Source: Rhyzopertha dominica (Eukaryota; Arthropoda; Insecta; Coleoptera; Bostrichidae). From it: a stretch of 64,000 nt of DNA. A model generated the notes under the pieces. It searched no databases and was not told the origin of the DNA. It saw only the letters and a program-made list of their open reading frames with translations. The stretch's first letter is position 1; each line of letters opens with the position of its first letter. Where the stretch lies: positions 119,786 to 183,785 of the forward strand of contig QCXZ01000041.1 in the NCBI GenBank assembly GCA_025024175.1. Direction: 5' to 3'. The translations under genes and the position numbers were made by a program. Below are positions 1-13,163 of this stretch, piece after piece.

Positions 1-3000
1 CAAAGGCTAACCCCTTTGTTGTTTTTTCACTTGAAACTTGATGGTCTCCGATTACGCTAATTTTATGTTCATTTACTAATGTGGACCTGCTGCATTTCGG
101 AGTGGTGTCAGTTTCTCTAGCTGCAACGGTTCGTCTGAAAGTGACCTAGAGTAGAAGGGTCATTTGCGAAAAATTAATTTCCGGACGTCCTAGCTCATTT
201 CTGACTGCATTTTTGGAATCTGGAGCTCAAAATACATCAGTGTGCCGATTTTGAGCCAAAAATATTTCCACCGAAAACTGCAAAAAGCAAAGGCTAACCC
301 CTTTGTTGTTTTTTCACCTTGAAACTTGATGGTCTCCGATTACGCTAATTTTATGTTCATTTACTAATGAGGACCTGCTGCATTTGGGACGGTGTCAGTT
401 GGTCTCTAGCTGCAACGGTTCCTCTGAAAAGTGGCCTAGAGTAGAAGGGTCTATTTGCGAAAAATTAATTTCTGGACGTCCTAGCTCATTTCTGACTGCA
501 TTTTTGGAATCTGGAGCTCAAAATACATCGCTGTGCCGATTTTGAGCGAAAAATAATTTCCACAGAAAATTGAAAAAAGCAAAGGCTAACAACCCCTTTG
601 TTGTTTTTTCACCTTGAAACTTGATGGTTCTTCCGATTACGCTAATTTTATGTTCATTTACTAATGAGGACCTGCTGCATTTGGGACTGGTGTCAGTTGG
701 TCTCTAGCTGCAACGGTTCCTCTGAAAAGTGGCCTAGAGTAGAAGGGTCTATTTGCGAAAAATTAATTTCTGGACGTCCTAGCTCATTTCTGACCGCATT
801 TTTGGAATCTGGAGCTCAAAATACATCGCTGTGCCGATTTTGAGCGAAAAATAATTTCCACAGAAAATTGAAAAAGAGCAAAGGCTAACCCCTTTGTTGT
901 TTTTTCACCTTGAAACTTGATGGTCTCCGATTACGCTAATTTTTATGTTCATTTACTAATGAGGACCTGCTGGCATTTGGGACTGGTGTCAGTTGGTCTC
1001 TAGCTGCAACGGTTCCTCTGAAAAGTGGCCTAGAGTAGAAGGGTCTATTTGCGAAAAATTAATTTCTGGACGTCCTAGCTCATTTCTGACCGCATTTTTG
1101 GAATCTGGAGCTCAAAATACATCGCTGTGCCGATTTTGAGCGAAAAATAATTTCCACAGAAAATTGAAAAAGAGCAAAGGCTAACCCCTTTGTTGTTTTT
1201 TCACCTTGAAACTTGATGGTCTCCGATTACGCTAATTTTATGTTCATTTACTAATGTGGACTTGCTGCATTTCGGAGTGGTGTCAGTTTTTCTCTAGCTG
1301 CAACGGTTCGTCTGAAAAGTGACCTAGAGTAGAACTTTCAATTTACGAAAAATTAATTTCCCGACGTCCTAGCTCATTTCTGAATGCATTTTGGGAATCA
1401 GCAGCTCAAAATACATCAGTATGCCGATTTTGAGCCAAATATAATTTTCACCGAAAACGGCAAAAGAGCAAAGGCTAACCCCTTTGTTGTTTTTTCACAT
1501 TGAAACTTGATGGTCTCCGATTACGCTAATTTTATGTTCATTTACTAATGTGGACCTGCTGCATTTCGGAGTGGTGTCAGTTTTTCTCTAGCTGCAACGG
1601 TTCGTCTGAAAAGTGACCTAGAGTAGAACTTTCAATTTACGAAAAATTAATTTCCCGACGTCCTAGCTCATTTCTGAATGCATTTTTGGAATCAGCAGCT
1701 CAAAATACATCAGTATGCCGATTTTGAGCCAAAAATAATTTTCACCGAAAACTGCAAAAGAGCAAAGGCTAACCCCTTTGTTGTTTTTTCACATTGAAAC
1801 TTGATGGTCTCCGATTACGCTAATTTTATGTTCATTTACTAATGTGGACCTGCTGCATTTCGGAGTGGTGTCAGTTTTTCTCTAGCTGCAACGGTTCGTC
1901 TGAAAAGTGACCTAGAGTAGAACTTTCAATTTACGAAAAATTAATTTCTCGACGTCCTAGCTCATTTCTGAATGCATTTTTGGAATCAGCAGCTCAAAAT
2001 ACATCAGTATGCCGATTTTGAGCCAAAAATAATTTTCACCGAAAACTGCAAAAGAGCAAAGGCTAACCCCTTTGTTGTTTTTTCACATTGAAACTTGATG
2101 GTCTCCGATTACGCTAATTTTATGTTCATTTACTAATGTGGACCTGCTGCATTTCGGAGTGGTGTCAGTTTTCTCTAGCTGCAACGGTTCGTCTGAAAAG
2201 TGACCTAGAGTAGAACTTTCAATTTACGAAAAATTAATTTCCCGACGTCCTAGCTCATTTCTGAATGCATTTTTGGAATCAGCAGCTCAAAATACATCAG
2301 TATGCCGATTTTGAGCCAAAAATAATTTTCACCGAAAACTGCAAAAGAGCAAAGGCTAACCCCTTTGTTGTTTTTTCACATTGAAATTGATGGTCTCCGA
2401 TTACGCTAATTTTATGTTCATTTACTAATGTGGACCTGCTGCATTTCGGAGTGGTGTCAGTTTTTCTCTAGCTGCAACGGTTCGTCTGAAAAGTGACCTA
2501 GAGTAGAACTTTCAATTTACGAAAAATTAATTTCCCGACGTCCTAGCTCATTTCTGAATGCATTTTTGGAATCAGCAGCTCAAAATACATCAGTATGCCG
2601 ATTTTGAGCCAAAAATAATTTTCACCGAAAACGGCAAAAGAGCAAAGGCTAACCCCTTTGTTGTTTTTTCACATTGAAACTTGATGGTCTCCGATTACGC
2701 TAATTTTATGTTCATTTACTAATGTGGACCTGCTGCATTTCGGAGTGGTGTCAGTTTTTCTCTAGCTGCAACGGTTCGTCTGAAAAGTGACCTAGAGTAG
2801 AACTTTCAATTTACGAAAAATTAATTTCCCGACGTCCTAGCTCATTTCTGAATGCATTTTTGGAATCAGCAGCTCAAAATACATCAGTATGCCGATTTTG
2901 AGCCAAAAATAATTTTCACCGAAAACTGGCAAAAGAGCAAAGGCTAACCCCTTTGTTGTTTTTTCACATTGAAACTTGATGGTCTCCGATTACGCTAATT

Positions 3001-6000
3001 TTATGTTCATTTACTAATGTGGACCTGCTGCATTTCGGAGTGGTGTCAGTTTTTCTCTAGCTGCAACGGTTCGTCTGAAAAGTGACCTAGAGTAGAACTT
3101 TCAATTTACGAAAAATTAATTTCCCGACGTCCTAGCTCATTTCTGAATGCATTTTTGGAATCAGCAGCTCAAAATACATCAGTATGCCGATTTCGAGCCA
3201 AAAATAATTTTCACCGAAAACTGCAAAGAGCAAAGGCTAACCCCTTTGTTGTTTTTTCACATTGAAACTTGATGGTCTCCGATTACGCTAATTTTATGTT
3301 CATTTACTAATGTGGACCTGCTGCATTTCGGAGTGGTGTCAGTTTTTTCTCTAGCTGCAACGGTTCGTCTGAAAAGTGACCTAGAGTAGAACTTTCAATT
3401 TACGAAAAATTAATTTCCCGACGTCCTAGCTCATTTCTGAATGCATTTTTGGAATCAGCAGCTCAAAATACATCAGTATGCCGATTTTGAGCCAAAAATA
3501 ATTTTCACCGAAAACTGCAAAAGAGCAAAGGCTAACCCCTTTGTTGTTTTTTCACATTGAAACTTGATGGTCTCCGATTACGCTAATTTTATGTTCATTT
3601 ACTAATGTGGACCTGCTGCATTTCGGAGTGGTGTCAGTTTTTCTCTAGCTGCAACGGTTCGTCTGAAAAGTGACCTAGAGTAGAACTTTCAATTTACGAA
3701 AAATTAATTTCCCGACGTCCTAGCTCATTTCTGAATGCATTTTTGGAATCAGCAGCTCAAAATACATCAGTATGCCGATTTTGAGCCAAAAATAATTTTC
3801 ACCGAAAACGGCAAAAGAGCAAAGGCTAACCCCTTTGTTGTTTTTTCACATTGAAACTTGATGGTCTCCGATTACGCTAATTTTATGTTCATTTACTAAT
3901 GTGGACCTGCTGCATTTCGGAGTGGTGTCAGTTTTTCTCTAGCTGCAACGGTTCGTCTGAAAAGTGACCTAGAGTAGAACTTTCAATTTACGAAAAATTA
4001 ATTTCCCGACGTCCTAGCTCATTTCTGAATGCATTTTTGGAATCAGCAGCTCAAAATACATCAGTATGCCGATTTTGAGCCAAAAATAATTTTCACCGAA
4101 AACGGCAAAAGAGCAAAGGCTAACCCCTTTGTTGTTTTTTCACATTGAAACTTGATGGTCTCCGATTACGCTAATTTTATGTTCATTTACTAATGTGGAC
4201 CTGCTGCATTTCGGAGTGGTGTCAGTTTTTCTCTAGCTGCAACGGTTCGTCTGAAAAGTGACCTAGAGTAGAACTTTCAATTTACGAAAAATTAATTTCC
4301 CGACGTCCTAGCTCATTTCTGAATGCATTTTTGGAATCAGCAGCTCAAAATACATCAGTATGCCGATTTTGAGCCAAAAATAATTTTCACCGAAAACGGC
4401 AAAAGAGCAAAGGCTAACCCCTTTGTTGTTTTTTCACATTGAAACTTGATGGTCTCCGATTACGCTAATTTTATGTTCATTTACTAATGTGGACCTGCTG
4501 CATTTCGGAGTGGTGTCAGTTTTTCTCTAGCTGCAACGGTTCGTCTGAAAAGTGACCTAGAGTAGAACTTTCAATTTACGAAAAATTAATTTCCCGACGT
4601 CCTAGCTCATTTCTGAATGCATTTTTGGAATCAGCAGCTCAAAATACATCAGTATGCCGATTTTGAGCCAAAAATAATTTTCACCGAAAACGGCAAAAGA
4701 GCAAAGGCTAACCCCTTTGTTGTTTTTTCACATTGAAAACTTGATGGTCTCCGATTACGCTAATTTTATGTTCATTTACTAATGTGGACCTGCTGCATTT
4801 CGGAGTGGTGTCAGTTTTTCTCTAGCTGCAACGGTTCGTCTGAAAAGTGACCTAGAGTAGAACTTTCAATTTACGAAAAATTAATTTCCCGACGTCCTAG
4901 CTCATTTCTGAATGCATTTTTGGAATCAGCAGCTCAAAATACATCAGTATGCCGATTTTGAGCCAAAAATAATTTTCACCGAAAACGGCAAAAGAGCAAA
5001 GGCTAACCCCTTTGTTGTTTTTTCACATTGAAATTGATGGTCTCCGATTACGCTAATTTTATGTTCATTTACTAATGTGGACCTGCTGCATTTCGGAGTG
5101 GTGTCAGTTTTTCTCTAGCTGCAACGGTTCGTCTGAAAAGTGACCTAGAGTAGAACTTTCAATTTACGAAAAATTAATTTCCCGACGTCCTAGCTCATTT
5201 CTGAATGCATTTTTGGAATCAGCAGCTCAAAATACATCAGTATGCCGATTTTGAGCCAAAAATAATTTTCACCGAAAACGGCAAAAGAGCAAAGGCTAAC
5301 CCCTTTGTTGTTTTTTCACATTGAAACTTGATGGTCTCCGATTACGCTAATTTTATGTTCATTTACTAATGTGGACCTGCTGCATTTCGGAGTGGTGTCA
5401 GTTTTTCTCTAGCTGCAACGGTTCGTCTGAAAAGTGACCTAGAGTAGAACTTTCAATTTACGAAAAATTAATTTCCCGACGTCCTAGCTCATTTCTGAAT
5501 GCATTTTTGGAATCAGCAGCTCAAAATACATCAGTATGCCGATTTTGAGCCAAAAATAATTTTCACCGAAAACGGCAAAAGAGCAAAGGCTAACCCCTTT
5601 GTTGTTTTTTCACATTGAAACTTGATGGTCTCCGATTACGCTAATTTTATGTTCATTTACTAATGTGGACCTGCTGCATTTCGGAGTGGTGTCAGTTTTT
5701 CTCTAGCTGCAACGGTTCGTCTGAAAAGTGACCTAGAGTAGAACTTTCAATTTACGAAAAATTAATTTCCCGACGTCCTAGCTCATTTCTGAATGCATTT
5801 TTGGAATCAGCAGCTCAAAATACATCAGTATGCCGATTTTGAGCCAAAAATAATTTTCACCGAAAACTGCAAAAGAGCAAAGGCTAACCCCTTTGTTGTT
5901 TTTTCACATTGAAACTTGATGGTCTCCGATTACGCTAATTTTATGTTCATTTACTAATGTGGACCTGCTGCATTTCGGAGTGGTGTCAGTTTTTCTCTAG

Positions 6001-9000
6001 CTGCAACGGTTCGTCTGAAAAGTGACCTAGAGTAGAACTTTCAATTTACGAAAAATTAATTTCCCGACGTCCTAGCTCATTTCTGAATGCATTTTGGGAA
6101 TCAGCAGCTCAAAATACATCAGTATGCCGATTTTGAGCCAAAAATAATTTTCACCGAAAACGGCAAAAGAGCAAAGGCTAACCCCTTTGTTGTTTTTTCA
6201 CATTGAAACTTGATGGTCTCCGATTACGCTAATTTTATGTTCATTTACTAATGTGGACCTGCTGCATTTCGGAGTGGTGTCAGTTTTTCTCTAGCTGCAA
6301 CGGTTCGTCTGAAAAGTGACCTAGAGTAGAACTTTCAATTTACGAAAAATTAATTTCCCGACGTCCTAGCTCATTTCTGAATGCATTTTTGGGAATCAGC
6401 AGCTCAAAATACATCAGTATGCCGATTTTGAGCCAAAAATAATTTTCACCGAAAACGGCAAAAGAGCAAAGGCTAACCCCTTTGTTGTTTTTTCACATTG
6501 AAACTTGATGGTCTCCGATTACGCTAATTTTATGTTCATTTACTAATGTGGACCTGCTGCATTTCGGAGTGGTGTCAGTTTTTCTCTAGCTGCAACGGTT
6601 CGTCTGAAAAGTGACCTAGAGTAGAACTTTCAATTTACGAAAAATTAATTTCCCGACGTCCTAGCTCATTTCTGAATGCATTTTTGGAATCAGCAGCTCA
6701 AAATACATCAGTATGCCGATTTTGAGCCAAAAATAATTTTCACCGAAAACGGCAAAAGAGCAAAGGCTAACCCCTTTGTTGTTTTTTCACATTGAAACTT
6801 GATGGTCTCCGATTACGCTAATTTTATGTTCATTTACTAATGTGGACCTGCTGCATTTCGGAGTGGTGTCAGTTTTTCTCTAGCTGCAACGGTTCGTCTG
6901 AAAAGTGACCTAGAGTAGAACTTTCAATTTACGAAAAATTAATTTCCCGACGTCCTAGCTCATTTCTGAATGCATTTTTGGAATCAGCAGCTCAAAATAC
7001 ATCAGTATGCCGATTTTGAGCCAAAAATAATTTTCACCGAAAACGGCAAAAGAGCAAAGGCTAACCCCTTTGTTGTTTTTTCACATTGAAACTTGATGGT
7101 CTCCGATTACGCTAATTTTATGTTCATTTACTAATGTGGACCTGCTGCATTTCGGAGTGGTGTCAGTTTTTCTCTAGCTGCAACGGTTCGTCTGAAAAGT
7201 GACCTAGAGTAGAACTTTCAATTTACGAAAAATTAATTTCCCGACGTCCTAGCTCATTTCTGAATGCATTTTTGGAATCAGCAGCTCAAAATACATCAGT
7301 GTGCCGATTTTGAGCCAAAAATAATTTTCACCGAAAACGGCAAAAGAGCAAAGGCTAACCCCTTTGTTGTTTTTTCACATTGAAACTTGATGGTCTCCGA
7401 TTACGCTAATTTTATGTTCATTTACTAATGTGGACCTGCTGCATTTCGGAGTGGTGTCAGTTTTTCTCTAGCTGCAACGGTTCGTCTGAAAAGTGACCTA
7501 GAGTAGAACTTTCAATTTACGAAAAATTAATTTCCCGACGTCCTAGCTCATTTCTGAATGCATTTTTGGAATCAGCAGCTCAAAATACATCAGTGTGCCG
7601 ATTTTGAGCCAAAAATAATTTTCACCGAAAACGGCAAAAGAGCAAAGGCTAACCCCTTTGTTGTTTTTTCACATTGAAACTTGATGGTCTCCGATTACGC
7701 TAATTTTATGTTCATTTACTAATGTGGACCTGCTGCATTTCGGAGTGGTGTCAGTTTTTCTCTAGCTGCAACGGTTCGTCTGAAAAGTGACCTAGAGTAG
7801 AACTTTCAATTTACGAAAAATTAATTTCCCGACGTCCTAGCTCATTTCTGAATGCATTTTTGGAATCAGCAGCTCAAAATACATCAGTGTGCCGATTTTG
7901 AGCCAAAAATAATTTTCACCGAAAACGGCAAAAGAGCAAAGGCTAACCCCTTTGTTGTTTTTTCACATTGAAACTTGATGGTCTCCGATTACGCTAATTT
8001 TATGTTCATTTACTAATGTGGACCTGCTGCATTTCGGAGTGGTGTCAGTTTTTCTCTAGCTGCAACGGTTCGTCTGAAAAGTGACCTAGAGTAGAACTTT
8101 CAATTTACGAAAAATTAATTTCCCGACGTCCTAGCTCATTTCTGAATGCATTTTTGGAATCAGCAGCTCAAAATACATCAGTATGCCGATTTTGAGCCAA
8201 AAATAATTTTCACCGAAAACGGCAAAAGAGCAAAGGCTAACCCCTTTGTTGTTTTTTCACATTGAAACTTGATGGTCTCCGATTACGCTAATTTTATGTT
8301 CATTTACTAATGTGGACCTGCTGCATTTCGGAGTGGTGTCAGTTTTTCTCTAGCTGCAACGGTTCGTCTGAAAAGTGACCTAGAGTAGAACTTTCAATTT
8401 ACGAAAAATTAATTTCCCGACGTCCTAGCTCATTTCTGAATGCATTTTTTGGAATCAGCAGCTCAAAATACATCAGTATGCCGATTTTGAGCCAAAAATA
8501 ATTTTCCACCGAAAACGGCAAAAGAGCAAAGGCTAACCCCTTTGTTGTTTTTTCACATTGAAACTTGATGGTCTCCGATTACGCTAATTTTATGTTCATT
8601 TACTAATGAGGACCTGCTGCATTTCGGAGTGGTGTCAGTTTTTCTCTAGCTGCAACGGTTCGTCTGAAAAGTGACCTAGAGTAGAACTTTCAATTTACGA
8701 AAAATTAATTTCCCGACGTCCTAGCTCATTTCTGAATGCATTTTTGGAATCAGCAGCTCAAAATACATCAGTGTGCCGATTTTGAGCCAAAAATAATTTT
8801 CACCGAAAACGGCAAAAGAGCAAAGGCTAACCCCTTTGTTGTTTGTTCACATTGAAACTTGATGGTCTCCGATTACGTTAATTTTATGTTCATTAACTAA
8901 TGAGGACCTGCTGCATTTCGGAGTGGTGTCAGTTTTTCTCTAGCTGCAACGGTTCGTCTGAAAAGTGACCTAGAGTAGAACTTTCAATTTACGAAAAATT

Positions 9001-10318
9001 AATTTCCCGACGTCCTAGCTCATTTCTGAATGCATTTTTGGAATCAGCAGCTCAAAATACATCAGTGTGCCGATTTTGAGCCAAATATAATTTTCACCGA
9101 AAACGGCAAAAGAGCAAAGGCTAACCCCTTTGTTCTTTGTTCACATTGAAACTTGATGGTCTCCGATTACGCTAATTTTATGTTCATTTACTAATGTGGA
9201 CCTGCTGCATTTCGGAGTGGTGTCAGTTTTTCTCTAGCTGCAACGGTTCGTCTGAAAAGTGACCTAGAGTAGAACTTTCAATTTACGAAAAATTAATTTC
9301 CCGACGTCCTAGCTCATTTCTGAATGCATTTTTGGAATCAGCAGCTCAAAATACATCAGTGTGCCGATTTTGAGCCAAAAATAATTTTCACCGAAAACGG
9401 CAAAAGAGCAAAGGCTTAACCCCTTTGTTGTTTTTTCACATTGAAACTTGATGGTCTCCGATTACGCTAATTTTATGTTCATTTACTAATGAGGACCTGC
9501 TGCATTTCGGAGTGGTGTCAGTTTTTCTCTAGCTGCAACGGTTCGTCTGAAAAGTGACCTAGAGTAGAACTTTCAATTAACGAAAAATTAATTTCCCGAC
9601 GTCCTAGCTCATTTCTGAATGCATTTTTGGAATCAGCAGCTCAAAATACATCAGTATGCCGATTTTGAGCCAAAAATAATTTTCACCGAAAACTGCAAAA
9701 GAGCCCCTTTGTTGTTTTTTCACATTGAAACTTGATGGTCTCCGATTACGCTAATTTTATGTTCATTTACTAATGTGGACCTGCTGCATTTCGGAGTGGT
9801 GTCAGTTTTTCTCTAGCTGCAACGGTTCGTCTGAAAAGTGACCTAGAGTAGAACTTTCAATTAACGAAAAATTAATTTCCCGACGTCCTAGCTCATTTCT
9901 GAATGCATTTTTGGAATCAGCAGCTCAAAATACATCAGTATGCCGATTTTGAGCCAAAAATAATTTTCACCGAAAACTGCAAAAGAGCAAAGGCTAACCC
10001 CTTTGTTGTTTTTTCACCTTGAAAGTTGATGGTTTCCGATTACGCTAATTTTATGTTCATTTACTAATGAGGACCTGCTGCATTTGGGACTGATGTCAGT
10101 TGGTCACTAGCTGCAAGGGTTCCTCTGAAAAGTGGCCTAGAGTAGAAGGGTCTATTTGCGAAAAATTAATTTCTGGACCTCCTAACTCAGTTCTGACTGC
10201 ATTTTTGGAATCTGGGGCTCAAAATACATCACTGTGCCGATTTTGAGCGAAAAATAATTTCCACAGAAAATTGAAAAAGGGCAGAGTCTTACCCCTTTGT
10301 TGTTTTTTCACCTTGAAA
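1..10318. repeat. Satellite DNA array, about 35 tandem monomers of about 294 bp
   Basis: A head-to-tail array. The landmark string caaaggctaac recurs at 1, 288, 580, 879, 1175, 1469, 1763, 2057, 2350 and so on to 9988, a spacing of 293-294 bp in the core, with a partial last unit ending near 10318. Two monomer types are visible. Type A (units 2-4 and the last full unit from 9988) reads accttgaaac, catttgggac, gaagggtcta and ctggacgtcc. Type B (the roughly 30 inner units) reads acattgaaac, catttcggag, gaactttcaa and cccgacgtcc. Inner units differ from each other at only a few positions, whereas the edge units differ by many substitutions. The array runs off the left edge. There is no open reading frame of note, and this looks like pericentromeric or interstitial satellite. 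Confidence 0.97.
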
Positions 10319-10795
10319 CGAACGAAGGAATGTAAATAATTCTATTGTGCAATTTAGTAATTTATAAAGTTTTCGGAATTAATTTCGCTTATTTCTTCTT
10401 CTTTAATTAAAAGGCAGATCTAATTATTATTTAGCCAAAAATGTAGTACATCGTTCAAACAGTATATGCCGGTGCCAAGAAGGTTGGAATGAAGTAGCTA
10501 AGAATTGAACCAGCAATAAGAATATTGGAAAGGGTCTATTGTGCTGCCATCTCTTGAGAATTTAAAACACTAAAACAAGTCGGTATTATAAATGTCTGTA
10601 TTTTAGAGCGGGCGACATCTACTAATATTTATTTGAACTGTTTGTTCACGAAGTTCACAGAATCGACACGATTTATACGGCGGCACCACTGTCATCCCTG
10701 TAACGTAACCTTAAAATAATTTGTGTTTACGTGTTGTTCTATAATCTATATTAATTATTGTATTTATCGATTAGTAAATTAGTATTGTGTAGAGC
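10319..10795. other. AT-rich spacer between the array and an outlying satellite copy; no gene seen
   Basis: Unique-looking sequence with no convincing open frame or splice-bounded exon. I see no transposon protein homology in it. It separates the main satellite array from a partial copy in the same orientation. Confidence 0.6.
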
Positions 10796-11031
10796 GCAAC
10801 TAATTTCTGACTGCATTTTTTTAATTTGGAGCTCAAAATACATGACTGTGCCGATTTTGAGCGAAAAATAATTTCCACAGAAAATTGAAAAAGAGCAAAG
10901 GCTAACAACTCCTTTGTTGCTCTTCACCTTGAAACTTGATGGTCTCCAATTACGCTAATTTTATGTTCATTTACTAATGTGGACCTGCTGCACTTGGGAC
11001 CGGTGTCAGTTGGTCTCTAGCTGCGAAAAAA
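10796..11031 (+). repeat. Outlying partial satellite monomer, type A-like
   Basis: Matches the array monomer from ctaatttctgactgcattt through tttgagcgaaaaataatttccacag, the landmark gcaaaggctaac and onward to ggtctctagctgc, in the same orientation as the array. It is closest to type A (gcgaaaaataatttccacag, ggtctctagctgc) but carries many private changes. It breaks off abruptly into unrelated sequence at both ends. Confidence 0.9.
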
Positions 11032-11107
11032 ACTAAAGCATTGATTAAAAACCTGAAATTTTCACAAATTAATCGAAACAAGCAACAATTAGTGTAATAA
11101 AAGAAAT

Positions 11108-11113
11108 TTTATT
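11108..11113 (-). terminator. Poly(A) signal AATAAA of the candidate small gene
   Basis: TTTATT on the plus strand, hence AATAAA on the minus strand, about 30 nt after the TAA at 11144. The spacing is typical and supports a true transcript 3' end. Confidence 0.5.
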
Positions 11114-11143
11114 GTAGAAGAATTGCATAATTACAAAGTATTA

Positions 11144-12028
11144 TTATAATACTATGCTCGTTTTCTGTGTTGCTGTAGCTCCAGAGGTTGAAACGACGGA
11201 GGTGAACGCTCTCCACTCCCTTCTCCTGAATATTTCAGGAAACGGAGGCAGTGGCCCTTTCCCTTCCTTCAGATACGGCTCCTTCCTGTCGAAACAACCA
11301 AAGTTGCTTGTTAGGACATGGAAATATTATCGTAACATTAATATTTTATATCGGACAATTATTTACAGACAAAAATAATCAGAAAAAAATTCTCCAAACT
11401 TTGTAACTCATTTCTGATGAGATTCTCGGAATCTAGAGCTCAAAATACATCGGTGTATCGAGTTCAGAGCTCTTAAAAAGAATTATCAGAAAAAAAAATT
11501 TCACCTCGGATTTGGCCAACAACGCTAAAACGTCGGGAATCGTTTAAAATTTCCTTCTGCTTTGCATATAACGCAATACAACTACTATCAGAAGACAGCT
11601 CCTGTAGATAACTTTGTCACGTCTCAAAGTAAACCAAAACATATTTCTTCTATGATGGTAATATTTATAAGTGTTCAATGTTTGAGCTTGTCTAACACCT
11701 ACCGTAATGAAATACATGCTTTACTCACCCTTATAAACACACGAAGCAGGAAACAGCAACGCAATCTGTGGTTACATTGCCGAATAGTGCTCCAAATATT
11801 CCACATGCTCCTTGTTGATAGCCAATGCACTATGAACATCTCCCACCTATCCAAAAGAAAACACCCTCAATTCTCATAATTATAAAGTCGACATATTCTA
11901 TTTCCAGTGACTTACCTATACTCCTCTAGTTGGTATACTTCAGAGATCATCGCAGTGAGCTCCCTGTTACTTCGCCAGAACAGCATCGTAGGTAGGTCAG
12001 TTCGTCTTAACGTGTCAATCTTCGTCAT
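11144..12028 (-). CDS. Candidate small two-exon gene or 3' end of a gene (84 aa, unrecognised)
   Basis: Minus strand. Exon 12028-11916 starts ATG-ACG-AAG with a purine at -3 and ends TATAG before a consensus GTAAGT donor. Exon 11285-11144 follows a CAG acceptor with an upstream CCTAAC branch-like motif. The join keeps the frame and ends in TAA, and AATAAA follows about 30 nt downstream. The product would be 84 residues, basic, with a Pro-rich middle (GKGPLPPFPEIFRRREWRAF). I do not recognise it. An in-frame TGA sits just 5' of the ATG; above that the frame is open for another 60 or so codons, so the element could be larger or a transposon relic. A promoter-like block (TGTCA repeats, AGGTTA) lies at about 12340-12430. 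The intron contains decayed satellite sequence. The main alternative is an unrecognised transposable element. Confidence 0.4.
11398..11480 (+). repeat. Strongly decayed satellite fragment
   Basis: The stretch around ctcatttctgatgagattctcggaatctagagctcaaaatacatcggtg is recognisably the middle of the satellite monomer (ctcatttctgactgcatttttggaatctggagctcaaaatacatc) with many substitutions. It lies in the intron of the candidate small gene at 11144-12028. Confidence 0.7.
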
Positions 12029-13163
12029 TTCCTGGACTGTTTCTTCTCAACCTTCGAGGGTCCCTTCCAGCGGACAAGGAGCCCGCAGCACCATCACAGA
12101 GAGCTGAGTATACATCCGCCAGCAAGGCCCCCAGGTCTCTTCTAGCGAGCAACAAGCTCCCAGTAGCAGTAGCGGAGGCAGAAGATTATTTAATTCCACT
12201 GAGTTATTCACCCACACCCGGTGGTTACATACAAGGACATCAAATGGTCGCTCACGTTTCCTTTTAACATATTTTTACTATTTAGGGTGTTACAAATGCT
12301 TAAAAACACTTATTTTTGATGTTAAATGGCCTGTATTTTCAAATCGAAAGTGTGAGGTTAGAGCGGATCGAAATTGACAGAATGACAAATGACGTGAGCG
12401 ACAGATTGTTACATAGAGCTCTCATATTAATAGATGGACATGGTACATTTGAACTACTATATACGAATTAGTTCAGGTAAAAATAATGAAAGCAATTTTC
12501 TTATTACATTAAATGCAATTTATTTTTCATAAATGTAAACATTTTACAGTGTATTTACTGGTAAGTAGAGTCGGATATGCGAAAGCACATGAAAATTAGT
12601 AAAAGTCCATATCTTCTCATGTATTCATTATATTGTAGATATTAAATCAGTCAACTAGGAGAGAATGATAACATTTAAAACTAGAGATTCAAGTTGAATG
12701 GGATTAAATTCGTGACACAGTTTCAGTATTTATACATCATGATCTTTAATACTGTTCGATGAAAAAAAAAAAGAAAACAAAAAACCATATTATCACAAGT
12801 TATCATGGACAAACTAACTTCCCCCCCCTGGTCTGCGACAGAACTTTACATGTACACTTCAATAAATAAATTGCACAAATAAAAAACCTGGTTTTTCTCG
12901 TTTTGTTCATGATGAAATACATTTACTTGTATATGTGTATATGTACGTTCTCGAAATAGGATGCAACCTTTTCATTCAAAAGAAGCATTTACACTAGTAA
13001 AATAATATAAAAATAACAAGTAGGCTCTCGACTAACACTATCGGAACTAACATCTCTTTTTGTACACGTCCACTTATATTTTACAAATTCATTTAAATTA
13101 TTCACGCACACACAAACACACTTAAGCGAGTCTTTTTTCACTGTAGTTCTTAACCCGTGCTAG
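12029..13163. other. Probable Bap170 3' UTR and promoter-like block of the small gene
   Basis: The part nearest 13163 should be Bap170 3' UTR. 12340-12430 holds several TGTCA/TGACA pentamers and an AGGTTA motif resembling those upstream of ZNF593. No further coding exon could be supported here. Confidence 0.45.
12520..12525 (-). terminator. Possible poly(A) signal of Bap170
   Basis: AATAAA on the minus strand, about 640 nt beyond the Bap170 stop at 13164. It is the clearest AATAAA I found between that stop and the next candidate gene. Whether it is used cannot be told from sequence alone. Confidence 0.35.

Noticed and set aside
1..10318. CRISPR-like regular repeats
   Set aside because: Units are contiguous, about 294 bp long and without distinct spacers; this is eukaryotic satellite DNA.
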